Assembly (NCBI RefSeq): GCF_001642475.1
Contig: NW_019173993.1
Location: 62,001 to 126,000, forward strand
Length of the DNA: 64,000 bases
Direction of reading: 5' to 3'
Source of the DNA: Fonsecaea monophora
Lineage: Eukaryota; Ascomycota; Eurotiomycetes; Chaetothyriales; Herpotrichiellaceae
Below, piece after piece: positions 11,406-23,200 of the stretch (its first letter is position 1; every line of letters begins with the position of its first letter). The notes beneath the pieces are model-generated. The model worked only from the letters and a program-made list of their open reading frames with translations. It was not told where the DNA came from and ran no database searches. A program made the translations under genes and the position numbers.

Positions 11406-12640
11406 CATTCAGTAGATATCAATCAGTACATCCTTTATTGTCCCCAACGAAATGCAGATGCTTTTGGGTCGACTAGGCTCTGCACGTCCTCGTGATTTTG
11501 CTAAGCGGCATCGATATGTCTGGCAGGGCCAGCGAAGCTGACCAGCATAATAAGTCCATCGAGTGCCTGACTGGAGGAATTTCAGCTAGCCAAAATGAAA
11601 GCCATCTATCACAATCAAGACAATTCGCATTCCACACACCATCTCGTGGATGGGAACGTTGTTGGGCAAGGAAGAGGAAAGAGGGAAGAGTGGCTCCTCA
11701 TGTATATTCGGCTAAGACAAATCGGGAAAGATAGTGACTTCCCACGCCGCCGTGGCTGGCTTGCCTCAGTAATACCTTCACGTGATCCACCACTCATGAT
11801 GATGTACTACTTGCAAAGGGAACGCGACGCACTACATATATCATTAGATCGAACGATTAGTCAGGCGTTCCCTGGTGCGTTAAATATATAAAACTGGTAC
11901 AAGCGACTGAAGGGTCGCTGTTTTTGCCACTGAATATTGATAAAAATTGGCAATTAGAGAGCGACAGACTATCTTTCGTGGGTTGTTGAATGAGTGACCA
12001 AGTGCTATTAATCCACAGCACAACAAATCTGAAAAGTAAAAGGACAAAAAAGCACGAACATTCTCATTCACATTCTGCTGACCATCAACTTTACCACAGC
12101 TCACTCTCCAGGGACTCTTCCCGCTCCTCCTGGCTTTGCGTTTGTCTTTACCTGAGAGGCTGCTGCTGCCATCACCAACGCCGCCACCACCTAAGCTTGC
12201 CGTTCTCAAGAAGGAACGGTACGATGGTGGTTAGACCTGCAGTGTTCCACCAGGCAGACGACTCCATCCCAAAATGCTGCAACACACCTGCTCCGTTGCC
12301 TCAAACACCTCCCACTCTCAATCTTCTCTCCTTGACTAGGCTTCTTCCGATCTTGGCAAAATCTAAGGACTCGTCTCAAGCAATCGTGTGGCCTCTAGCC
12401 TCGCGAGCGCCGCATCGTGGTCGTTGTTGCCGCAGTCTCGGCGCTGCTAGCTGATCTCGAAGAGAGGAGACGGTGAAGCATGTGCCCTCATGGAGAGGCG
12501 AACAAGACACTCGTCGAGTCGGTGACCGGCATCTATTCATAGGTGCCGCCTATGCTGATAACGACTACACTTCGAAAGAGATGCTCAAATGAGCTCGTTC
12601 TTCACTATTATTGGGATCTTGTCGCGGTATCGCAATAATA
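11406..12640. other. Long convergent intergenic region
   Basis: This 1.2 kb gap lies between the 3' ends of the asaB-like gene and UPF1. Open frames such as 11990-12454 have skewed composition without family features. I see no RNA gene or repeat array. Confidence 0.4.
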
Positions 12641-15600
12641 TCAGTCGTAGCTGCCACCAACTTGACTGGCAAACGCAGTCGAAACGCTCCTGGCGTCTTC
12701 ATCTTCGTGCATCAACTTGCCGAGTTTGTGGCCCGACACGTAGCCACCAGATGCAGGGACTCCTCCTTCCACATATCTCTTGAGTCGATCCGCCTGATTG
12801 TAGCTGGGCTGTTTATGGGCATCATGAATAGACAATTGATCCAGACTGACCCCTCCTTGTCCAAGAATGCTGCCCGTAATGTCGGATTCGGTGGCCACTG
12901 TAGATTCTCCCGCCACGCTACTAGGGACTGCTCTTGCCTTTACTCCATTTTGTCGGCGCGCGTGAGTGTTTTGAAGAGAGGGCCATGCGTCAGGTGTAAA
13001 GCCTTGGAACATTGGGGGATAGCCTGCTGGTACACCAACTCCGCCCATGGCAGAGGAGTGGATGGATGAAACATCATCCGGTATGTAGCCAACGACCGAA
13101 CCTGCTGGTTCGCGGTAGTCGTTGCGCGGAGCCGTTCGCCCGTTCATCATGCCGCTTGCCATATGACTAGCGTGATTGTATGCCATCTGATAGCGTTGTG
13201 GGCCCCTGTAAGATTGCTTAGGTCGGCTGAATTGATGCAGAGATACCTGGAGGTTGTTCAGAGGGCCTTCCACTAGACAGTTCCGTTCTTTGAAATGAAG
13301 CAAGAGATAGTGCCAGAGTGGGTGCTTAGAGAGGACTTTGGGATTGCCGAGGATCACAAACCCATACTTGGCTCGGGTCATGGCCACGTTCAAACGACGG
13401 GGATCACTCAAGAAACCAATGCCCTGGTGATCGTTTGACCGGACACATGATAAGATGATGAAGTCCTTCTCCCGACCCTGGAACGCATCGACGGAGGCGA
13501 CCTCAATTTCCTTGTACATCTCTTTTTTAAAGGTCCCCGTGGCTTGCATGGAGCTAACAATGTAGCTGCGTTGACCCTCGTATGGAGTGATGACACCGAT
13601 GTCCGACGGCTTGACCCCGGCTTTGAAGAAACGCGTGACAATCTTTTCCACATTGGCCGCCTCCGTGCGATTGAGATACGAGGTACCTGATGCTGAGATC
13701 TCTTCATTTCCAAGGTTGGACCAGAACATCATGGGTGCGTCTTGAACAGGCCAGGGGAAATCCACATCTTTCCGGAGACGGTATTGCATAGTAACGCCAT
13801 TCTGAAGCGATCCTTCGTAGAACATGTTTGACGGAAACTCGGACAGACAGGGATGCATGCGATACTGCACATTCAGACGGATTGGCGCACAGCCAAGGAC
13901 GACGAGGCGCTCGAAGAGAGATTGATTGAGGCCAGCTTTTGCAGCTTTCTTGTTCATAATGACCGGCCCCAGTTGCTGGTGGTCACCAACAAGGACAACC
14001 TGCTTGCAGCCAAGAACCAAAGGGATCATGCATTCCGGTTCTGCTGACTGGGTGGACTCATCAATCAACACGGTGCGGAACTTGAACTTAGCAAGTCTTG
14101 GATCCCCAGCACCGACACAGGTACAGCATATCACATCGGCATTTTGAAGGATCTCCCGCTCCGCTGCCCGGGTTAACGACTTGTACTTTTTCTCGTCTTG
14201 GCTCGACAATTCGCCGAGTTCGGATTTGAGTTGGTTCAGCTTCGCCAGTTCCACATTGCTGTCGTTCATTCGGACTTGTTCATGCAAGGAGAGGAAGCCA
14301 ACAGATGACTCCACATCTTCTCGGGATTTCGCAGTCACTCGGACAGTCTTCAGTCCCGTGCGGTGTATGCGTTCGCAGAGTTGATCGACAGCTACATTAG
14401 AGGGTGCGCAAACCAAAACTTGACCTCCATTGATCTTTGACAGATGGTAAATAATGGTGGCAGAGGTCACGGTCTTTCCAGTGCCTGGAGGGCCCTGAAT
14501 TAAGCTGAGAGGTTTCTGTAGGACGGATTTGACCGCATTGATCTGACTACCGTTGAGCTCTGGTAGGCCAGGGACGCTGAACTTCTTGGGAAGTTGGGTT
14601 TTCATGGGAGCTGCAGCAACTTCATGGCCGAGAAGGCGATGGAAAATGTAGCCTGAGACACTCATTTCGTCGATAGCGAATGTTTTCATCGCGAGCTGCA
14701 TACGATCGAACGACGTGGCCTTCCAAACGTAGTCTGCCGTGAAGTTGTGGGTACATTCAGTGGGCACGGACTTGTGGTCGCCCTTTGCTCGCAACTCGAT
14801 CGTAACTTCGTCCGACTGGTTGTTGGGAATCTTGATGACATAGCCAACACCTTCCCAGGCTGGGCGTAAGTCTCCGGTATATTTGAGTCGCATTTCGTCT
14901 CCCACAGCCAGCTTGACGTCGCCGAGTTCGAGTTTCGGCAAAACAAAACTGGCCAAGTGTTTGTTGTTGAGGCCTAGGTCCCATCGGACAATCAGGTTGT
15001 CCTGCGACTGGCTTTCTTTTAACTTGCGATCGTAATCAGCCTCGATCTTGACTAGAGGACCGAAGACATTCTGATATTGGTAAGCATCGTCGTAGCGTAG
15101 GAGGACCGGAGCGGGTTCGTCATCGATATTGGCCGCTTTTTCGAGGTCGGTGATGGTGGCATTGGCATTTTCTTTCCAGAGTTCCTCCAGCTTTGCAATC
15201 ATTTGAGGACTCAAGTGCCTTGCACGGAGTTGTTCTTGGTCGCTTGGTTGCGCAACAAGCCAAGACAGAAATGAACGATCTTCTATCAATGGTTGCCACC
15301 GCGAGGTGTCCCAGTTCATGTCTTTGGAGGATGGCATCGCTGCGCAAGGTTGACGACAGAGCAGGACAACGACGGTGTCTGATTTTGCCGGGATAAACCC
15401 AAGTAAAAAGACATTCTTGGTTCCGCAGTTGTAACATTCAAGTACAGTGTCGCCGAGGGAGCTGCTTGGGTGAAGTTGGACTTCTTTGTGGCGGGCTCGG
15501 ACAAGGTGGTTGACGATGTGAGAGGAAGAGGTATTTCCACGGGCGGCGCAGAACCATTTGGAGCATGTCAAACAGCGAACCACGCTGCTTGGATTGTGAA

Positions 15601-15933
15601 TGCCACAGTAACTAGGATCAGTCAGTGAAATGTCTCGTGAAGAACAGGTAAGATAGTCACATACGCGCAGGCGTGGGGTGGCAGTTCCTTCTCTTCCTCG
15701 GCCTTTTGGACATGTTTGTTGCCATTCGCATCAACAGCAGCGGACGCGAGGCTCTCAAGATCGTCTTCTTCTATGCTTTCCGACTCGTCGTCATCATGTT
15801 GACGTCTTCTAGGGCCCTTGGCCAGGCTCAGGACGCTCTCATCCGGGTCGACGGTCGAAATGTCATCGATGGCGTTGATAGCGGCTGCGGAGTTGGAAAC
15901 CAAGTGGTTTCCCATGTTGCTGAACGCCTCCAT
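12641..15933 (-). CDS. upf1: ATP-dependent RNA helicase UPF1/NAM7 (nonsense-mediated decay)
   Basis: Two exons, complement(join(12641..15611,15665..15933)), give about 1079 residues, normal for fungal UPF1. The intron has donor GTATGT, branch TGAT and acceptor CCTAG, and the junction reads ACAYCGIHNP. The zinc-binding CH domain spans roughly residues 88-230, with paired Cys/His in YCGIH, CLTCSKWFC and ECYNCGTKN; it contacts UPF2. The superfamily 1 helicase core follows: Walker A GPPGTGKT near 460, Walker B IDEST near 605, and motifs QYRMHP, DAFQGREKDF and RLNVAMTRAK. The N terminus is acidic (DDDESESIEEDD). The C terminus is Gly/Ser/Gln-rich. UPF1 surveys stalled termination and triggers decay of mRNAs with premature stops. 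It is head to head with IMP4 across 424 bases, so the two probably share a promoter. Confidence 0.96.
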
Positions 15934-16357
15934 CCTGAAACACCCAGTCTTGATAGTATCCGCGTCCCGACAGTCTCACATCAAAGAGGGACTTGCGTCG
16001 TTTCCGGCAAAAAGGGTTGAGGCGAAGGGTGACCGATCTGCGCAGTCGACAGGGTCACCCACTTTTCACATAAGCGTCGCGAGTCCACACCCCTCCGACG
16101 GTCTCCAGTTCTCAGAGATCGTTAGCGACCTATTGTCGAACATGCAGGGGTTTGTGGTTGCAAGAGTATCTGCAGTGAAGGGGGGTGGCCAAAGGTGAAG
16201 CGAGGGATGGAGGAATATGCAGGTGGGTAGTCGCGATGCGGATGAAGTGCGGCGAAATTTCTCCACCAAAATTATCTTTCCACAGTCCGAGTATCACGAT
16301 TTTCTAGTCCCGGTCCTCCTTTCTTTCCCATCTCTTCACCTCTCTGAGACCAGCAAA
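15934..16357. promoter_or_regulatory. Shared divergent promoter of UPF1 and IMP4
   Basis: The 424 bases between the two start codons must hold both promoters. The stretch before IMP4 is pyrimidine-rich (16300-16345), as is common upstream of fungal housekeeping genes. No further motif is convincing. Confidence 0.4.
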
Positions 16358-17248
16358 ATGCTCCGTCGGCAAGCCCGCGAGCGCCGTGACTATATCTACC
16401 GTCGCGCTATCCAACTGCGAGATGCTAGCATTGCAGAGAAACGTGCACTGCTAAAGAAGTCGCTGGCTACCGGCAAACCGCTCGACCCATCGATCGCCAA
16501 CGACCGTTCGCTGCGCAAGGATTTCAAGTACGATGAGTCTCTGGATCCCGAAACCGCCGCCGCACAAGAGTCTATGGACGATGAATATTCGATGTTGTCT
16601 GGTCTCTCCGACCCTCGTCCACTTGTCACCACCTCCCGTAGCCCTTCGACTCGTCTCTCTACCTTCTCCAAAGAAATCCGCTTGCTTCTGCCCACCTCTA
16701 TCCGCTTGAACCGAGGAAACTTGATCCTCCCCAATCTTCTTGCCAGCGCAAAGGCCGCCGCCCTCACGGATATCATTTTGCTCCACGAACATCGAGGCAC
16801 TCCAACCGCAATGACCATTTCCCATCTGCCGCATGGTCCAACCGCTTCTTTCTCCCTCCACAATGTCGTCCTCCGCGCGGACATCCCCAATGCATCAAGA
16901 GGAACAGTATCCGAGTCGTATCCTCATTTGATCTTTGAGGGGTTCACGACACGGCTGGGAAAGAGAGTGGTTCAGATCCTCAAACACATTTTCCCTCCAC
17001 GGGATGGTCCGCATAAGGTTGGCAACAGGGTGGTGACCTTCAAGAATGTCGAGGATAGTATCGAGGTACGGCATCACGTTTTTGTGCAGACTGGCTACAG
17101 GGACGTCGAATTGGCTGAAGTCGGGCCCAGGATGACCATGAGATGCTTCGAGATAAGAGGTGGAACGTTGGAGAAGGAGTCTGGTGGCGAAGTTGAATGG
17201 GCTTTGACCCAATACACTAGAACTAGCCGCAAGAAGGACTATCTGTGA
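16358..17248 (+). CDS. imp4: U3 snoRNP protein IMP4 (Brix domain)
   Basis: A single exon of 296 residues begins at 16358 with MLRRQARERRDYIYRRA, the conserved start of IMP4; an upstream in-frame ATG at 16217 is less likely. The Brix (sigma70-like RNA-binding) domain covers about residues 90-270, with RLNRGN, ALTDIILLHEHRGTP, ISHLPHGPTA, SYPHLIFEGF and a late VGPRMTMRCFEIRGGTLE segment. IMP4 works with IMP3 and MPP10 in the nucleolar small-subunit processome, helping U3 snoRNA pair with pre-18S rRNA. Length and motifs fit the family closely. It sits head to head with UPF1 and converges on the WGR-like gene, whose stop is 140 bases away. Confidence 0.95.
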   Translation: MLRRQARERRDYIYRRAIQLRDASIAEKRALLKKSLATGKPLDPSIANDRSLRKDFKYDESLDPETAAAQESMDDEYSMLSGLSDPRPLVTTSRSPSTRLSTFSKEIRLLLPTSIRLNRGNLILPNLLASAKAAALTDIILLHEHRGTPTAMTISHLPHGPTASFSLHNVVLRADIPNASRGTVSESYPHLIFEGFTTRLGKRVVQILKHIFPPRDGPHKVGNRVVTFKNVEDSIEVRHHVFVQTGYRDVELAEVGPRMTMRCFEIRGGTLEKESGGEVEWALTQYTRTSRKKDYL

Positions 17249-17388
17249 GGTCAAACTCATTCTGAAACCCGACGGTGCCCGGAACCAGGTCGATGTCAGA
17301 GTCTTACACTGCCATGCAACAGCTCTCTCAGCTGGTGTCCCGGTCAACGGACGATGGTTTCCAGCAAACCTTGGTAGACGATATGCCT

Positions 17389-18699
17389 TCACCATCCGCT
17401 TTCTGGGGTCCTCGCCTGAATCTCCAGGTTGGTATCCGGAATAGTCTTATGACTATGCATCAGCACCGTCACGCTCGGCTTCCTCCTCCTAGGTTCAACA
17501 GAGTCGGCAGCTGCGTCACCTTCATTGACACACTGAGGTGCTGTTGATATTGGGAGCCACAAGCGCTGGCCGTCATCTGCTCCATCTTTTCCACGCAAGT
17601 TTTCGCTCAAGAGTCGTTCGCGCCGGATATCCGTCAATTCCGCCTGTACATCATTCCAGTCAGCGCCCACCCTGTTGTTGAAGAAGTTACAGAACATGTC
17701 CCATGCAAAGTCAAATGTGCTGCCTGATGGAGCCAGTGTCTGCACATACATCATGTCCGATCGCGTGTGGACCGAGTAGCATGCGTATGACTTGGTGGCT
17801 CGACGGCTTCCCGCATTTGTGAGCCCGGAAAGGGAAGGAAAACGCCGGGCGGACCTCCGACCACCTGAAACCGAGTCTGACTCAAAGAGTTGCAGGCTCA
17901 AAGCCCATGGATCGGGAATGCGCACACGAAGCTTGGAGTTTGAAGGTCTGAGGTGTCGAGGCAGGGAGCTCTCAATCACAGGGTTCCGAGAAAATGGGTA
18001 TTGTTTGGAAAAGATGTACATCGGCACCGGACAGGGAGGAAGTCTCGAGCGTAATTCCGGGTCTTCAGAGCACCTGAAACGCATATCTGGCCTATTTAGT
18101 ACCGAAGAGACTCAGATATTGTGGAGGCAACCTACCTTTTCCCGGCTCTCCACGCTTGCCCTCAACCGCTCCGTGGCATATCGGGTAATTGGTATCGGGC
18201 TGGGAAGAGAAATGAGGCGCATAGCGCACCTTCATACGATGTTTTGCAAGCCGGTTCTTCAATATATCCTTTCTCACCAATGTGAAGCGGTACACAAAGC
18301 CTGATTCGTCGACGAAGGGTCGATAATCGCCTATGATCGATATCGACTCAATATCATGATGTTATGGGAGTGAGGCGCGATCTTGAAAGTCAGGGGAGCA
18401 CACTCACGGGTCTTCATTTTCTCCTCGAACTGCCCGCACGCGTCGTCGATGTCGTGCCCTGTGCCGTATCAGCCCCAAGAGAACAACGGATCATGCGTTG
18501 ACAATGGATCTTTACCCGCCAACTCGATTCGTTCGTCCTTAGTAAGGTCTTTAGCCTCTGAGTCTCCCGTCTTCTGCCTTTGTGCCCGCTGCTGCACCTC
18601 CGTCGTACCATCGTTCCCATTTGTCGAGACAGTTTCACCTTTGGTTAAACTGGGTTCGCGCCCCTCCATCGTGTCTCTGACTTTCTTTTCGTCTTCCAT
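17389..18699 (-). CDS. Hypothetical protein with possible WGR-like domain
   Basis: I model four exons, complement(join(17389..18086,18136..18330,18408..18458,18516..18699)), giving about 375 residues with all phases closed. The first intron is 57 bases (donor GTAAAG, branch GCTGATAC, acceptor CACAG); it is a multiple of three and contains an in-frame TGA at 18471-18469. The next introns have donors GTGAGT and GTAGGT, the latter with a TACTAAA branch. Two segments recall the WGR fold of PARP-like and fungal BRCT-WGR proteins: GFVYRFTLVRKDILKN near 90 and SYACYSVHTR followed by FDFAWDMFCNFFNNRVGADW near 265-315. They are separated by about 150 unusual residues, partly disordered. If correct, a nuclear nucleic-acid-linked role is possible. 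I do not recognise the family with confidence, and exons 3-4 need transcript evidence. Confidence 0.55.
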
Positions 18700-20262
18700 T
18701 ATTAGACCTTAGTATTGTTGGAGCCGATAATTTGGATCGTTGTACTTTGGTATCTTGCCGTAGCAGCCTAGTCGTGGGCTCGGATGGGATAACAAGCCGC
18801 AACACGAAGTTCCTGAGCAGTTGCAGAAGGAACTCACATTGTCCCAGGGAAAATAGCCGGTCCAGCTGGTGAGCACCAGTCCGAAATGTTCATGAATTGA
18901 CGACGGTAGATATCAAGAAGGTGACACGCCGCTAGTAACAGCAAACATGCTTTGTTGTAAGAACCAGGCAATGTGAAGATCTGAATAGGAGATCAGACGT
19001 ACGCAATGAAAGACAAGTAATGATATAGTGAACAGAAGAGAGATGATGTGTTCAAGAAGAGACTGATTCAACGACAGAAAAAACACTAGCTTGTCGAGGA
19101 ACCTGTATACCGACGATGCAAGATGAAAATGCATAAAAAGTATACAGATCACTTATCCGGGAAACCCGCCGGTGGATTAAGAGAGGGAGTCCAGGGACAG
19201 GATGCGGTCACGAACATTGAACTCTCGTCATCCGCATTCGCAGATGTATATTAGACCAGTTCGTTGTATGCAAGACTGTAGCTAATTATCTGAGATACCA
19301 GGATGGTCAGGTCCATTGCTTACAATATGACAAGACGCTCCGGTCGCCTCGCACATAGTGCAGCTGGTTTGAACGCTCTAAGGGTTTCCAGCTGGCAGAT
19401 CTCAAGTTCTTTGGATCATCATCAAATAGAAGTTGTCCTAGTCACTGACAAAGATGTGAGGAACCTGACGAAACCCCACATGGACACTGTCGTATTATGT
19501 ACACTGACACGAGTATTGGGTAGATCATAGTGTTGAACAACCTGGTTACCTTTGCGCAAGACGTGAAAAGGGAAAATGGATATGTCGTTCAAACAACAAT
19601 AGCAAGACTTGAAAACTGCGGCGTGCTCTGGCCCATACTATGCATAAGTTCCTTGTCTTAAGACGGTTTCTCACCTCTAGGTGAGCATCGAGCTCTTCTG
19701 AAACCATATCCATTGTATCTGGTGTTGGGTGATTGTGAACTGCGTTTTGGAAGGCCGAGGAGGTTGTAAAATACGAACAAAGCTAGAGCAGCCAGTGTCA
19801 TATTCGCATTTCCCTGCCTTGCTTGCTGCTATACAGAGTCGGGAAAACAGCCTTCAAGGGTGTCTGATCCAATCCCTTTCCTGATCGAGATTGTTCTCGC
19901 TTTCAGATAGCTCTCAGGCGGCTCGGAGGCTTTACATGTGGCTGAAGAAAAAAAAGAATGGTGGTTGTCGGCCATTCTATTCCGATAGAAGTCGGGATAA
20001 AGCAAAGCAGTGTGCTCCAGAGGATCGAAAGTGTCAACTAGGTTCGAGTCGTGTGATTGCAGACGAGGCTGAGAAGTGTGGAAATGACTAAGCGAAGTAC
20101 GGCAGATCATTCGGCGTGGTACCGTAGTACGTCGGAGTATTGAAATTGCTTGCGACGCGCTTTTGTTTCAATATTGCCGTTTACACATACCTGCAAATCA
20201 CTTGTTCAACCACCAACAACCCTGTCAATGCTGCTTCCGAAAGGCTGATCTTCTCTGATGAT
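18700..20262. promoter_or_regulatory. Long gene-free divergent interval upstream of NUP192
   Basis: This 1.56 kb gap lies between two divergent starts. It is more AT-rich than neighbouring coding sequence around 18900-19150. Open frames inside it are short and show no family features. It may hold both promoters, a non-coding transcript or a decayed gene; nothing specific is supported. Confidence 0.35.
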
Positions 20263-23200
20263 ATGGCGTCTGGGTCGCTGAACCCGGACTATTTCCCTAA
20301 TATAGAGAAATGTCTTGTTGGCGAGCTCCTCCTTCTGTAAAACCCCTCCGCAACAAATTGGTCGAATGCCATGCTAACGAAAACATGCAGTTCCTGGGAC
20401 GATCTCTTTGACGCGGTCTTTTCCCATGACGAATCGAAGAGAGACTTTGTGACCAAGCTGCTCTCCGGTAACCACACTAAAGAAATACTGGAGTCTACGT
20501 TCCCCGTGTTTCCCCCACCGTCCACCTCGTCAAAAGGTACCTTCGACTCCCAAATTTCGACAATCCCATCAGGTGGACAATTCAACCGTGACGAGTTGAA
20601 GGAGGATGCTCTGTGGCTTAGCAAGCAGGTCAACCTCGAAGAGAAGGAGGCGTTGCGATTGACCATCCTGGAGTGGCAGTATCGTTCCGAATCCAGGTTG
20701 CAAGAAGGGTTCTGCCAGGCTGAAGTGGCGAGCCTGAAAGACGCCCTTGGATCAGATTTTGTGGACAGGAGTTGTCAAGGGCGAGGGCGGCGACCCCTAG
20801 CAAGAGACGAAGAAACCCTTGACTCGCGAAATACACGCCGAGCCCGCCTGATCCGGAGGCATCTGGAGCAAGAAGTCCTGCTTTTGCGCCTCGCAGAGGA
20901 TCTTTTGGATGTCAGTCTCTTGCCGGACACAGACGAAACAGCGCCGCCGCAACCCGGCAGGAGATTAGCCAATTTAGTACGACATGGATCAACTGGTCTT
21001 ACCCGGGACATTGAGGATGCTGTTAAGTTTATCCAAGCACAGATGAAGAGTCTGCAGTCAATCCCTTCATGGGAATTGGATGAGCCACACCTGAGCATTC
21101 TGAAAGTTGTGGGAGATACTGCCAGTCTACAAATGATCGGTGTGGCTTTGGAAATTCTGTTACTGAGGTTGCGGAGCTCAGAAGAGAAACCTTCGTCACA
21201 GGCCGTTCTTCACTGGCTCAAGTTTATGTCTTCGGTTGCGTTTTTCGCCTCTTTCAGCTCCGACATCGACGCTCAACAGGTAGCGATCCAAAGAATACAG
21301 TCAGGAGCATCCCTGGTGTCGTTGTCTCTGCTCAACCTCGGATCTACTGTCGCTACCTTGAACAAAACGGCCTTGTCCGGCCATGCTGGTCGACACGACT
21401 CCCAGACAGAGTACTTCTTCGATCTCGACTGCGCTTTTCAAATATACGAGCTGCTTGCTAATGAAGCCGCTACGAGGAACATACAAGCCGGCCCTGCGAT
21501 CCTCGCATGGGCAATCGCGGTTCATCGGATCAAACAACTTGGTATTGCCATGAAGGAAAACAGAGAAAGCCACCACATTCAAAGAACGATTGACGGGGTC
21601 GCGGCGTTCGATGCAGCGACTGGGCGTCGAAGTTCTTCAGGCAGCGGATCCTCTTTTCAGCAAACAATTTTCGAAGATCTTCTTGATAGATTCACTACGC
21701 TCAACACGAGCGACGATCCATCGGTATTTCTCCTCGAAGCTGCCATTGAGCACTGCCACATTGTTGAGTACATCGGAGTCCTCGCTGCATCAGCCGGCAA
21801 TACGGCGAGAACACTGGCTGTTTACAAATTCCAAACGATACAAGAACTTCTTGCAGTGTCACAGTCATTCTTGGGATACACACCCGAGTTGGTATCATCG
21901 CAGCTAGCCTTACTGTCATCTACTCCCGACCCCTCCTCTGAGAAGAGAGTCTATGATCCCGCAATGGAGTTCATTGAAGACAATTTTCTATTGGAAGGCT
22001 TCTTCGACACTTCTGCGGCAAGATTTCCATACGAGTGTTTGCCTTTTCTGCGTTTCTGTCGGGTATTGGCTAAGGCTCCTATCTTTAGTGAGGATGGGAC
22101 GCAGTATGTCGAATTTCGGCTTCGGAGACTGGTATCCTTTACTCAAGCCGCGGTTAAAGGTATTGACTACAGAACGACCCGTGAGGATGAAATTGGCAGC
22201 TTCGTGGCTCTCAACAAATCAGTCAATGCACTTGATCTTTCACAGAACAAGCTGCTGACCTTCGGACACCAGGAATCAGAGACTACGTCGATTATCCCAG
22301 CTGGTGCCATTGGTGAAGTCATCTCTGACCCAGACACATCCCCAAAGGTAATCAGATGGCAATACGAGTTCTCTGGTCTGGCATACATGGGGCAGTTACT
22401 GGAGCTGCGTTACATGGGCCTGCTAGCCACTGCCTTGACACCGTTTGAAGACCCTGACGCTGTGACCTCGGAGATCATTGGCGTTCTGACGACTCTTCTA
22501 TCAACTGTTCTCAGCGGCACCTTCTACGGTCAGTCTGCTGACCAAATTGAGCATCACTGCACCTCGATTCTGGACGAAGCCAGCAGCAATCTCGCTTCAG
22601 ACATGGATGTAGTCCTGTACATCTTCGACATTCTCGAACAAGAGTTGCAAGCTTTTCGCCGTCGGTCTACGTCGGTTTTCGATTGTCGAGTCATGGCGTC
22701 TTGTCTTCATTTCGTCAGTGTCCTGACGAAAATCAAGCCGCACCTTATTTGGTCCTATCTCAATCGAACAAGTCTCCTTGGTCATCATTCAGCTCCTTCA
22801 CCGATCCTCAACATTGTCACTGTAGTGGAAGTACCTCTCCGGAACTTCGATTTCTTGGAAAAGTGCACAGAGTTGTACCGATCACTGGTCAACTTGGCGC
22901 TGAGGGAGTCTGGTCATGGTCTTTCGTCCACCCAAGGTCCCCCGAGTCGCAACTCAACGGTGTCCGCAGCCTGGCAATTCCAGAGCAAGATGCTCTTAGC
23001 TGCAACAGAGACCATGTTCCAAATCTTTCAAGAGATATCAGACTGGTCATTTCAAGTATCCGCTCAACAGGTCCGTATCAGCACCTCGATTGCTGATTCA
23101 TTTTACGATATAATTCGCTACGCCTTTGATTACGGTCTGTCAATCGGCTCTTCGAACCATTTGACGATACCTTTTCTTGAGGCAGCGAAATATCTTGTGG

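Noticed and set aside
11990..12454. Plus-strand 154-codon frame downstream of UPF1
   Set aside because: His/Ser/Arg-rich translation of a biased UTR-like region without domain features.
18469..18471. In-frame TGA in the WGR-like gene that looked like stop readthrough
   Set aside because: A 57-base intron (18459-18515) with GTAAAG donor, GCTGATAC branch and CACAG acceptor removes it and keeps frame.
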